Source: Niastella sp.
GTDB lineage: Bacteria > Bacteroidota > Bacteroidia > Chitinophagales > Chitinophagaceae
DNA: 6,851 bases
Reading direction: 5' to 3'
NCBI GenBank assembly: GCA_021154515.1
Contig: JAJKIL010000477.1
Location: forward strand, 1-6,851
The position numbers and the translations under genes are program-made. Under the pieces are notes generated by a model. That model did not search any database, had not been told where the DNA came from, and saw only the letters and a program-made list of their open reading frames with translations. Positions 1 through 6,265 of the stretch are shown here, piece by piece. Positions within the stretch are counted from its first letter, which is position 1. Every line of letters begins with the position of its first letter.

Positions 1-1
1 C

Positions 2-1135
2 AGCTATGATCGTATAAAAATTGACACTCCTTTTGTTAACCAACGGCCGCTGTTTGATATTACAGACAAGGATATAGCAAGGCTGAAAAAGTCAGGGTCA
101 TGGGAGGGTATTTATTATTTCAGGCGCGATTCTTCTATTAAAATTGCTGTTATAAAAGACCCTACGGCTCTGCATGATTATGTGGGGGTAACGCTTGAGT
201 CAAAGTTACCAACCTGGAAAAAAGGCATGATCAAGAGTGAAGGCAAGCTGATAAATGACAGTGTAATGAAGGGATTGTATTATATGCGCAACCACCGGCC
301 CGAAGAACAGTATTTTGGTCTGTGGGAAAATAATAACAGGATCTCAGGAGATTGGCTGCGCCAGGGAGCATCTGTAAAACAGGAAATTGCTCAAAATGCG
401 TCTCCCCAAAAGCCTTCACCGGCAATAGATGCACGAAGCCTTTCTGCCAATACGTTTTATATTAAAATGTCCAGCTTTGGCCCGGCTGCCAAACGGCCCA
501 TAGACTCCATACTAAAAGCGAATGAACAATTATTAAACACAATACCCAATCTTATTCTGGATGTACGCGGAAATGGGGGTGGGGGAGACGCTTGTTGGGA
601 GCCATTTATTCCTTATATCTATACTAACCCTATTAGAACGATCGGGGCAGATGCATTAGTGTCAGAAACGAACGTCGGCATCTTAAAAAAACAATTAGAG
701 AATAAAGAACTCTCCAAAGAAGAAATTGACTACTACAACAATAAACTTACCTTATTGGAAAAAGCAAAAGGACGGTGGGCAGTAAGTAATGCTGATATAA
801 TTGATTCGGCCTTCACTGTAAAAGCGTTTCCAAAAAAGATCATCATCATAGTCAACAATGATTGCGGCAGCGCTGCAGAAGAGTTTTTACTGGCGGCACG
901 GCAAAGTTCAAAGGTTACATTGGTGGGAGAAAATTCTATAGGCAGCCTTGATTATTCAAATGTACTAAACGTCCCGTTTTTATGTTACCCTTATATATTG
1001 CAATATCCTATCACCCGCAGCCGGCGTCTTGATCTTGGCCAGGGAATTGACAATGTAGGTATAGCCCCTAAAATATACCTGCCGAAAGGGAAGGACTGGC
1101 TGGAAGAAGCGTTGAAAATAGCGGAACAACAATAA
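2..1135 (+). CDS. S41 family serine peptidase, 5'-truncated by the window edge
   Basis: The frame is open from base 2 to the TAA at 1133-1135, giving about 377 residues, and the N-terminus lies upstream. A GTG at 182 sits inside continuous coding sequence and is not the start. The S41 core is visible. A beta strand followed by DVRGNGGGG at 560-586 matches the D-R-G-N-G-G motif of tail-specific/tricorn-like peptidases. NNDCGSAAEEF at 854-886 carries the presumed nucleophile serine (codon 869-871). About 20 residues later comes VGENSIG. The CtpA-type enzymes have a catalytic lysine just after this last motif (GKG), but here the sequence reads GSLDYSN. That fits better the tricorn/IRBP-like S41 branch, which does not use this lysine. 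Known members process or degrade proteins and peptides, often outside the cytoplasm, but the signal peptide region is not in view. The substrate is unknown. The family call is firm; the subfamily is an inference. Confidence 0.88.
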   Translation, partial: SYDRIKIDTPFVNQRPLFDITDKDIARLKKSGSWEGIYYFRRDSSIKIAVIKDPTALHDYVGVTLESKLPTWKKGMIKSEGKLINDSVMKGLYYMRNHRPEEQYFGLWENNNRISGDWLRQGASVKQEIAQNASPQKPSPAIDARSLSANTFYIKMSSFGPAAKRPIDSILKANEQLLNTIPNLILDVRGNGGGGDACWEPFIPYIYTNPIRTIGADALVSETNVGILKKQLENKELSKEEIDYYNNKLTLLEKAKGRWAVSNADIIDSAFTVKAFPKKIIIIVNNDCGSAAEEFLLAARQSSKVTLVGENSIGSLDYSNVLNVPFLCYPYILQYPITRSRRLDLGQGIDNVGIAPKIYLPKGKDWLEEALKIAEQQ

Positions 1136-1152
1136 ATTAAAAAATACCCGGG

Positions 1153-1185
1153 TTTATTGATCTACCTTCACCTGTTATTCATTTG
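1153..1185 (+). promoter_or_regulatory. Possible Bacteroidota-type promoter for the GH130 gene
   Basis: TTCATTTG at 1178-1185 matches the Bacteroidota -7 consensus TAnnTTTG at five of six informative positions. A TTG at 1157-1159 lies 18 bp upstream, where the -33 TTTG element is expected. The putative start of transcription would fall about 10 bp before the ATG at 1205. Such short matches occur often in AT-rich DNA, so this is only a candidate. Confidence 0.3.
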
Positions 1186-1204
1186 TTTGCACTATTATCA
1201 TTCT

Positions 1205-2500
1205 ATGAGATTACAGGTTAAAAGAATTAATGTACGATTGTACCCCGATGCAAGAAAGGTTATTCCCCGGTTTTTTAATACAGGCAATGAACGTTCCCTG
1301 GCACTTATTAACAGGGTGCTGCAAATGCCAGACAACGAAGCCAATAATCTATTACTCCAGGTTTATAAAGAATTTTCTGATCGCTATATAGATATCCGGG
1401 CAATTTTGGATAAACATTTTGAGTTGATAAAACGTTTATTGCCGCAGGAAAAACTACATACGGTATCAAAAGAGAAAAAATTATTGATCGGCTCTTATTT
1501 TACCATGGAGTATTCCCTGGAACACGCAGCCCTGTTTAATCCATCTATCGTGGAAGATCCGGATCAGTCCGGAGCAGCAGCCGGCGAAAAAAATGTGATC
1601 GTAAGTTTCAGGGCTACCGGCGAAGGTCATATTTCATCGTTGTTATTTAAGCGTGGGAAATTAGATAAGGATGCTATGATCCATTTTGAACCGTCCGGCA
1701 AATACATGAACGAAGGACAGGTCACTCAACAAAATAGCAAACTGAAATATGACATGCTCACCATGGTAAATACCGGTTATGAGTTGCATTTTTCAGCCGA
1801 TACGTTGCTCTCTGAACGCGTTATTTTTCCTATAGCCTTAACAGAAAAGAATGGAATTGAGGATGCACGGTTTGTAAAATTTATCAGGGAAGATGGTTCC
1901 GCCACCTATCTTGCCACTTATACGGCCTATGACGGTTCTTTTATTTTACCGCATGTAATTGAAACGACCGACTTCCTTCATTTTAAGATGTCACCGCTTC
2001 GTGGAAACGCGGCCATTAACAAGAATCTGGCTATATTTCCCAGGAAGATCAATGGTAAGTATGTTATGTTATCCCGTATTGATGGAATCAATAATTACAT
2101 AATGGTCTCCGATGACCTGTATTTGTGGGAGAATGCAACCTTATTACAGCAGCCAGTGTATCCCTGGGAATTTGTACAGATCGGCAATGGCGGTTCGCCT
2201 GTTGAAACAGAACGGGGATGGCTGGTGATTACGCATGGTGTGGGTCCTATGCGTAAATATTGCCTGGGAGCCAGTTTGTTTGACTTAAATGATCCTTCCC
2301 GGGAACTGGGCCGGTTAAAAGAACCGTTACTAATGCCTGAGGAAGATGAACGATATGGCTATGTTCCCAACGTGGTTTATACCTGCGGTGCAATCATTCA
2401 TCATAATAAAATATTCATCCCATATGCCATATCGGATTATGCTACTTCATTTATCACGATCCTGCTGAACGAGTTGCTTGATAAAATAATGGCTGAGTAA
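1205..2500 (+). CDS. GH130 family glycosidase/phosphorylase (beta-mannoside-type enzyme)
   Basis: This is a 431-residue protein when started at the ATG at 1205. An upstream TTG at 1157 would add 16 hydrophobic residues lying over the likely promoter, so it was not used. Residues 1-90 form a mostly helical extension, followed by the five-bladed beta-propeller typical of GH130. Recognisable blocks are FNPSIVEDPDQ (111-121), SFRATGEGHISS (134-145), GIEDARF (217-223), INKNLAIFPRKINGKY (271-286), THGV (343-346) and NVVYTCGAIIHHNKIFIPYA (389-408). In characterised GH130 enzymes the aspartate of the G-[IV]-E-D-x-R motif (here D220) is the catalytic acid. The family includes phosphorylases and hydrolases acting on beta-1,4- or beta-1,2-mannosides. 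No signal peptide is seen, so it should be cytoplasmic. It converges on a toroid/GT4 gene pair, suggesting turnover of the glycan they handle. Database entries for this family sometimes carry the misleading name 'pesticidal protein Cry7Aa'. The linkage and the choice between phosphorolysis and hydrolysis are not decidable here. Confidence 0.87.
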   Translation: MRLQVKRINVRLYPDARKVIPRFFNTGNERSLALINRVLQMPDNEANNLLLQVYKEFSDRYIDIRAILDKHFELIKRLLPQEKLHTVSKEKKLLIGSYFTMEYSLEHAALFNPSIVEDPDQSGAAAGEKNVIVSFRATGEGHISSLLFKRGKLDKDAMIHFEPSGKYMNEGQVTQQNSKLKYDMLTMVNTGYELHFSADTLLSERVIFPIALTEKNGIEDARFVKFIREDGSATYLATYTAYDGSFILPHVIETTDFLHFKMSPLRGNAAINKNLAIFPRKINGKYVMLSRIDGINNYIMVSDDLYLWENATLLQQPVYPWEFVQIGNGGSPVETERGWLVITHGVGPMRKYCLGASLFDLNDPSRELGRLKEPLLMPEEDERYGYVPNVVYTCGAIIHHNKIFIPYAISDYATSFITILLNELLDKIMAE

Positions 2501-2509
2501 TAGCTATTT

Positions 2510-3595
2510 TCATTCGGTCAATGCCAATGCTACCACCAGGTGTGATATCCAGTAAGCTAATGTACTTTCTGCACCCTGGTTCAAATTGACCCCTTCACAA
2601 TGCAAGCCATCTGCACAACCACCGGTAGCAACATCATATAAAGGAAGTCCCAGATCGTTCTTCCCCAAAAACCACTGATAACTTTTATACATGTTATCGA
2701 GGTATTGTTGTTCGCGGGTAAGCCTGAAGGCTTGTTGGTAGTAAAGGATCATTGCCATTACGTCAATACCCTGTTGATCGAATTGCGCAGTGGTCCCGTT
2801 CTGTTTGCACCATCCCTGGTTGCCTATCGGTCGCAACGTATCATTATGAAATACTTTTGATTCAAGGAATTGCATGGACTCAAAAGCAACGGCCAGGTAT
2901 TCCTCGTCCTGCGTTACCTCGTAAGCATTTAATAAGGCCAATGGCAACATGGCGTTGTCATAGGTAAGTACAGGTTCAAACCAGTGCCACGTATCTTTTT
3001 TGTTCTCTTTGTACATGCCGACCATTTTGTCGGAAAGACGAATTACCATGTTCCTTTTCAGGTCGTCGGGATAATTGCATTTAATAAACTGGCAAATACC
3101 TATAATAGTATTGGCCATACCACGTAAAGAAACAAGTCGTTGAACATGAGGGTATGCTTTGGCAAATATTTCCCGTCCCGTTTTCACCAGTAAAGTAGAG
3201 GGGCCATCATTGATCAAAAAACCCAATGCCATCATGGTCCTTCCAAATGAGTCTTCCGAACCCCGATCTTCATGGCTGACCTTTGCATAGCTCATGAAAT
3301 TTCGAAAGTGTCCATCGTCTGTTTGCATGTAATGAATAAAGCTCAGGTAAATTGGTAGAAGACGGGCGGCTGTTTTATTCTTTTTATTCTTGCATGCCCA
3401 TACTGTAAGTAGCAAGGCCCGTGAATTGTCATCAATACAATAGCCTTCTTTCCTGTTGGGCATAGCAAACATGGCATGCTGCATAATGCCGGTAAGATCA
3501 GTTAAGTTGTCAATATGCAGGAAATTCAGATCCGGCATTTGAGCGGCGCCTTTAAAAGCCTGCTTTCCGGAATGCAAAATATCTCTTGTTCCCAT
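2510..3595 (-). CDS. Helical-toroid (alpha/alpha-barrel-like) protein, partner of the GT4 transferase
   Basis: This 361-residue protein has no signal peptide or membrane segment. It consists of repeated amphipathic helices separated by motif-bearing loops, as in (alpha/alpha)6 toroid carbohydrate enzymes. Motifs in order are EGYCIDDNSRAL (50-61), DGHFRNFMSY (94-103), GSEDSFGR (112-119), WHWFEPVLTYDNAMLPLA (203-220), FDQQGIDVMAM (272-282) and GGCADGLHCEGVNLNQGAES (325-344). The clustering of Asp, Glu, Trp, His and Arg in loops suggests a sugar-binding active site, but I cannot assign a named family or reaction. From memory, similar sequences occur fused to the C-terminus of GT4-like glycosyltransferases; here the two are separate genes in the same order, 13 bp apart, so co-transcription is likely. 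The ATG at 3595 gives the longest protein; Met20 just before the first conserved-looking block is an alternative start. Function is unknown; a glycan-active role is inferred from context. Confidence 0.8.
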   Translation of the reverse strand: MGTRDILHSGKQAFKGAAQMPDLNFLHIDNLTDLTGIMQHAMFAMPNRKEGYCIDDNSRALLLTVWACKNKKNKTAARLLPIYLSFIHYMQTDDGHFRNFMSYAKVSHEDRGSEDSFGRTMMALGFLINDGPSTLLVKTGREIFAKAYPHVQRLVSLRGMANTIIGICQFIKCNYPDDLKRNMVIRLSDKMVGMYKENKKDTWHWFEPVLTYDNAMLPLALLNAYEVTQDEEYLAVAFESMQFLESKVFHNDTLRPIGNQGWCKQNGTTAQFDQQGIDVMAMILYYQQAFRLTREQQYLDNMYKSYQWFLGKNDLGLPLYDVATGGCADGLHCEGVNLNQGAESTLAYWISHLVVALALTE

Positions 3596-3608
3596 AATAA
3601 TTTTTTGT

Positions 3609-4811
3609 TTAAATAACAGGCTGGGCGAACTTTTTAGCCTTCTTCACAGGTCTTCCCAGGATGTTGTTAAATAATTCCACGTGTTTGCCCGCTACTATAT
3701 TCCAGACGGTATCCCTGGTTTTCAAAAAGGCATAATAACGCATTTTCTTTCTTACGCTCCTGTTTTTCAGCAGGTGAATGGCACTTTTTGCTAATTCATG
3801 TTCTTTACCGGATTCAATGATAATGCCGGTTTTTTCATCCAGCATTTCTTTTGCCAGTACAAACGGGTTGGAAATGATCACGCAACCGGCGCTCATAGCA
3901 TATAAGAACGTGCCGCTAACCGCCTGATTGGGGTCTTTGGAAGTGAACAGGTATATATCTGTCAATGCCAGGTATTCCATCAGTTTTTTGGTAGGTACAT
4001 ATTCATTTACCAGGCGTACATTTTTTTCCAGGTGATTTTCGTCGATCAACTGTTGAAGATAGTTCCGGTATTTTTCACCTTCCTGTTGCAACAGGTTCGG
4101 ATGTGTTTGACCTAAAACAATATAAATAGCGTGGGGAAATTGTAACCTGATCTCTTTCATGGCCAGTATACCTTTTTCTATTCCCTTGTTTGGACTTAAT
4201 AAACCAAATGTGGTAAGCACCAGTTTATTTTTAAGAGCGTATCTGTTCTTCAGTTCCATTGCACTCACCTGGCTGTTGGCATGTGTGCCATGAGGAATGA
4301 TGATGATCTTTTCTGGGCTTATCTGATAATCCTCTATTAGTAACCTGGCCGAATTGGTAGTCATTACAATTACTTTTTCAGCCAGTGTACTTATCAATTG
4401 AACAATTTTCAATCTTTTTTGCTCAGGAACCGGCAACACGGTATGGAAACGGATGATAAAAGGTTTCTCAAGCATGGTGAGAAAAGCCAGTAAATAATCA
4501 CCCAACTCACCGCCATACAAGCCAAATTCATGTTCAATGCACACCAACTCAATAGCAGCATCTTTATTAATGGCAGTAGCCGTATCGATACAGGAATCCA
4601 GCTGGAATGCATCCATTACCATGCTAACAGGAAATTTGTAACCCGGTAGCGTATCTTTTTTGTCAAGCGCACAAATGTTTATTAAAATATCACTCTTTAT
4701 TTCACGGTTGATTGCATTAACCAGGTCTTGCGTAAAACTGGCTATGCCACATTTTGAGGGTGGGAAAGTGCTTAAGAAAAGTATTTTTGATTGGTGGAGA
4801 TATGTGGTCAT
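3609..4811 (-). CDS. GT4-type glycosyltransferase (GT-B fold)
   Basis: This is a 400-residue protein if started at the ATG at 4811. An in-frame ATG at 4853 would add 14 residues (MNYYCFTFNFKNVC) that cross the likely promoter, and the core N-terminal strand KILFLSTFPPSKCGIASFT (9-27) follows closely after Met 4811. The N-terminal Rossmann half contains the acceptor-side motif EHEFGLYGG (93-101). The C-terminal half starts around PHG (173-175), has the typical TFGLLSPNKGIEKGI strand-loop (201-215), and ends the donor site with DPNQAVSGTFLYAMSAG (293-309). In most GT4 enzymes the last motif reads E-x7-E with a leading glutamate; here the equivalent region is Q-AVSGT-FLYA, a variant seen in the subgroup with 'SGT' motifs. 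It probably transfers a sugar from a nucleotide sugar in the cytoplasm; donor and acceptor are unknown. It is the first gene of a minus-strand unit with the toroid gene. Confidence 0.87.
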   Translation of the reverse strand: MTTYLHQSKILFLSTFPPSKCGIASFTQDLVNAINREIKSDILINICALDKKDTLPGYKFPVSMVMDAFQLDSCIDTATAINKDAAIELVCIEHEFGLYGGELGDYLLAFLTMLEKPFIIRFHTVLPVPEQKRLKIVQLISTLAEKVIVMTTNSARLLIEDYQISPEKIIIIPHGTHANSQVSAMELKNRYALKNKLVLTTFGLLSPNKGIEKGILAMKEIRLQFPHAIYIVLGQTHPNLLQQEGEKYRNYLQQLIDENHLEKNVRLVNEYVPTKKLMEYLALTDIYLFTSKDPNQAVSGTFLYAMSAGCVIISNPFVLAKEMLDEKTGIIIESGKEHELAKSAIHLLKNRSVRKKMRYYAFLKTRDTVWNIVAGKHVELFNNILGRPVKKAKKFAQPVI

Positions 4812-4828
4812 GCAAACATTTTTAAAAT

Positions 4829-4836
4829 TAAAAGTA
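4829..4836 (-). promoter_or_regulatory. Candidate -7 element for the GT4/toroid unit
   Basis: On the minus strand this reads TACTTTTA, five of the six informative positions of the Bacteroidota TAnnTTTG -7 box. It lies 17 bp before the ATG at 4811. No clear TTTG -33 element is found about 20 bp further upstream, so support is weak. It favours the 4811 start over the one at 4853, which would be upstream of transcription. Confidence 0.28.
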
Positions 4837-4853
4837 AAGCAGTAATAGTTCAT

Positions 4854-5183
4854 TTATGCCTGTATTCACAGTCATAAAGTTATAAGCCATTTTGTTTAAA
4901 CTAAGCAAACGGTTATGAGTCAGCGTTAATAAAATGCCGGATCGGAATAAGAAGAAGCAATGGGAGGATCATCCCGGAATGTGATTAAAGGTAGTTGAAT
5001 TAATCAGTAACAACTAATAAATAATCACCCCCATTAATAAAAGCCAAAAGACCAATAATTGTTTGTACTTTTAATCGGGAACCATTTGAGTTCATCAGCA
5101 TCTCGTAATTGAATGATTGCTATCAGTTAGCTTCCTTTACCACCTGCTTTTCTCTCAGCTATTTTCACTTCTAAAATTAACAT
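4854..5183. other. Divergent intergenic region between the GT4 and RRM genes
   Basis: This AT-rich stretch separates two divergently transcribed genes (372 bp if the GT4 start at 4811 is used). It must hold the promoters for both. I see no tRNA, no strong hairpin terminator and no long repeat. A near-repeat of TTAATAAAA(T)GCC occurs at 4926-4938 and 5034-5045. A 16-codon reading frame at 4934-4984 begins MPDRNKKKQWEDHPGM, but nothing shows that it is expressed. The part closest to the RRM gene could be a long 5' leader. Confidence 0.6.
5066..5073 (+). promoter_or_regulatory. Candidate -7 element for the RRM gene
   Basis: TACTTTTA, the same variant of TAnnTTTG as before the GT4 gene on the other strand, preceded by TTTG at 5062-5065. 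A -33 element at the normal spacing is not evident. If used, it would give a leader of roughly 100 nt before the ATG at 5184. Confidence 0.22.
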
Positions 5184-5432
5184 ATGAATATTTACGTATC
5201 GAATTTGGGTTTTAGTGTACAGAATGATGACCTGAGAAAACATTTTTCGGAATATGGCGAGGTTACCTCTGTTAACGTTATTATTGACAAAGTTACCAAT
5301 CGCAGCCGCGGATTTGCCTTTGTTGAAATGAAAGATAACCAGGCAGCAGAAAAAGCAATCCGTGAATTGAATGGACTTACTATCGACAATCGGGCAATCA
5401 AAGTGAATGAAGCACGGGAGAAACGTGATTAG
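5184..5432 (+). CDS. Single-RRM RNA-binding protein
   Basis: This 82-residue protein is made almost wholly of one RNA recognition motif. RNP2 is IYVSNL at residues 3-8 and RNP1 is RGFAFVEM at 42-49, with the aromatic residues Y4, F44 and F46 in the positions that stack on RNA bases. The beta-alpha-beta-beta-alpha-beta order is complete: first helix NDDLRKHFSEYG (14-25), second helix NQAAEKAIRELNG (52-64), and last strand RAIKVNEARE (70-79). The glycine/arginine-rich tail found in many cyanobacterial relatives is missing; the protein stops at EKRD. Bacterial RRM proteins of this kind bind single-stranded RNA and, in Bacteroides, have been linked to post-transcriptional control including carbohydrate-use genes. 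The ATG at 5184 is certain because RNP2 follows directly. A small unknown gene follows 44 bp downstream on the same strand and may be co-transcribed. Confidence 0.93.
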   Translation: MNIYVSNLGFSVQNDDLRKHFSEYGEVTSVNVIIDKVTNRSRGFAFVEMKDNQAAEKAIRELNGLTIDNRAIKVNEAREKRD

Positions 5433-5476
5433 GCAAATAGCTGTCTTTTACTATTGATAAGCTAAAATATATTTCC

Positions 5477-5803
5477 ATGTATAAGAAATACCTGATCGGA
5501 AATGCAGACAATTTCGATCCTGATTATTTTACATTTGTTGCTGATGATCTGGATGTAATTATTAACCAGATAGAACATCTTGCTCCCGATTTTAAAGCGG
5601 AGATCATTGTTACCTTCCTGAAAAATCATTGTCTGCAAAATGAATGGATAGCAGCTAACCCGGAGCTGGCGCAATTAGTGGCGTCGAAATCTGTACACTC
5701 GGTTAATATCGAATCGCTTTTTGAGAGTTGCCAGCACAATCCCGCTTTCAGACTACAACTGGAAGCGTATTTAAAAGGGAAGCTTGCCCCGGTAGCATTG
5801 TAG
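5477..5803 (+). CDS. Small hypothetical protein, family not recognised
   Basis: This is a 108-residue protein beginning MYKKYLIGN. I do not recognise it. It is acidic in the first half (DNFDPDYF, ADDLDVIINQIEHL) and predicted to be mainly helical, with no signal peptide, membrane segment or known motif. Segment 39-62 (FKAEIIVTFLKNHCLQNEWIAANP) and segment 78-101 look like two helix pairs. Two cysteines (C52 and C85) are not in a metal-binding spacing. It sits 44 bp after the RRM gene with no terminator between them, so the two could form an operon. It ends 25 bp before the stop of a convergent minus-strand gene. The opposite-strand open frame at 5462-5674 was judged a shadow. Coding likelihood is moderate to good, given normal amino acid composition and codon use like the neighbours. 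Confidence 0.66.
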   Translation: MYKKYLIGNADNFDPDYFTFVADDLDVIINQIEHLAPDFKAEIIVTFLKNHCLQNEWIAANPELAQLVASKSVHSVNIESLFESCQHNPAFRLQLEAYLKGKLAPVAL

Positions 5804-5828
5804 TAAGGTAGTACGTTCTTTTTACTTG

Positions 5829-6110
5829 CTAAAAACGATGGCTGTTTTGGTATTCTATAACTGTATGCATTAATTTTATCTTCTCGATGATCTTTTTTTT
5901 CAGCGTAGTGTTGAACTTTATCTTTTTAACTTCATCAAGGGCGCTTTCATAAGTGATTATAGCTTCCTTAAAATGCCCGCTATTTTCGTCCTGCAAGGCC
6001 CTGGCAAATAATTCAGCGGGTATATTCTTTTTTTGCACGATCAAAAAGCGAATCAGAATAAAAAGGATTGATATGCCTGCCACTATAAAGAAGACGTAAG
6101 GAAATAACAT
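5829..6110 (-). CDS. Small membrane-anchored protein with one TPR-like helix pair
   Basis: This is a 93-residue protein. Residues 4-25 (FPYVFFIVAGISILFILIRFLI) form one strong membrane helix, followed by QKKN, so the basic side is likely cytoplasmic with the N-terminus out. Residues 32-60 fit one tetratricopeptide-like helix pair: ARALQDENSGHFKEAI with the G-x-[FY] turn at G45-F47 and A50, then TYESALDEV with A57-L58. The C-terminal third (62-82) is a lysine-rich amphipathic helix. One TPR unit alone usually does not fold as a superhelix, so it may pair with itself or a partner. I do not know a specific family or role. It is read convergently with the 5477 gene and is separated from the upstream secreted-protein gene by a terminator, so it should have its own promoter within 6111-6215, where I find no convincing consensus. 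Confidence 0.72.
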   Translation of the reverse strand: MLFPYVFFIVAGISILFILIRFLIVQKKNIPAELFARALQDENSGHFKEAIITYESALDEVKKIKFNTTLKKKIIEKIKLMHTVIEYQNSHRF

Positions 6111-6216
6111 AGATCGATTTTTTAATGCTTTTTTGAAGCACCTGTAAAGATGAGCACTTTCCGGCTATTATTGCTCAATAATTAATTTATTTATGCAATG
6201 ACTTAAATATGAACTG

Positions 6217-6247
6217 AAATGCCGTCCCGGTCACAGGGACGGCATTT
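6217..6247 (-). terminator. Strong hairpin terminator downstream of the T9SS protein gene
   Basis: A perfect 12 bp inverted repeat, AAATGCCGTCCC (6217-6228) and GGGACGGCATTT (6236-6247), with a 7-nt loop. It lies 18 bp past the stop of the minus-strand gene ending at 6266. The GC core is flanked by A/T on both sides, so it resembles a Rho-independent terminator that could act in either direction, although the T run on the minus strand is short (three T before C). Confidence 0.82.
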
Positions 6248-6265
6248 TAATTATAAAGAGATCTA

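Noticed and set aside
182..184. GTG as the start of the S41 peptidase
   Set aside because: The same frame is open back to base 2 with protein-like sequence, so the gene is cut by the window edge.
1130..1159. Inverted repeat CAATAAA/TTTATTG around the S41 stop codon, as a terminator
   Set aside because: The stem is only A/T plus one C-G pair, with a 16 nt loop and no T run after it.
1157..1204. TTG start giving a hydrophobic leader to the GH130 protein, possibly a signal peptide
   Set aside because: The 16 extra residues lack a basic n-region and cleavage site, overlie a candidate promoter, and an ATG at 1205 precedes the family-like N-terminus.
4812..4853. Longer start (ATG 4853) for the GT4 protein
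   Set aside because: The added 14 residues are not typical of the family, and the region holds an AT-rich candidate promoter element.
4934..4984. 16-codon frame MPDRNKKKQWEDHPGM in the divergent intergenic region
   Set aside because: It is too short, has no clear ribosome-binding context and no downstream gene it would plausibly regulate, so chance cannot be excluded.
5462..5674. Minus-strand open frame opposite the 5477-5803 gene
   Set aside because: It has no recognisable motif and a less protein-like composition than the + strand frame, so it is taken as a shadow.
6126..6182. Two small hairpins (TGCTT/AAGCA at 6126-6140 and ATTATT/AATAAT at 6167-6182) as regulatory structures
   Set aside because: Stems of 5-6 mostly A/T pairs are expected by chance in this AT-rich leader.
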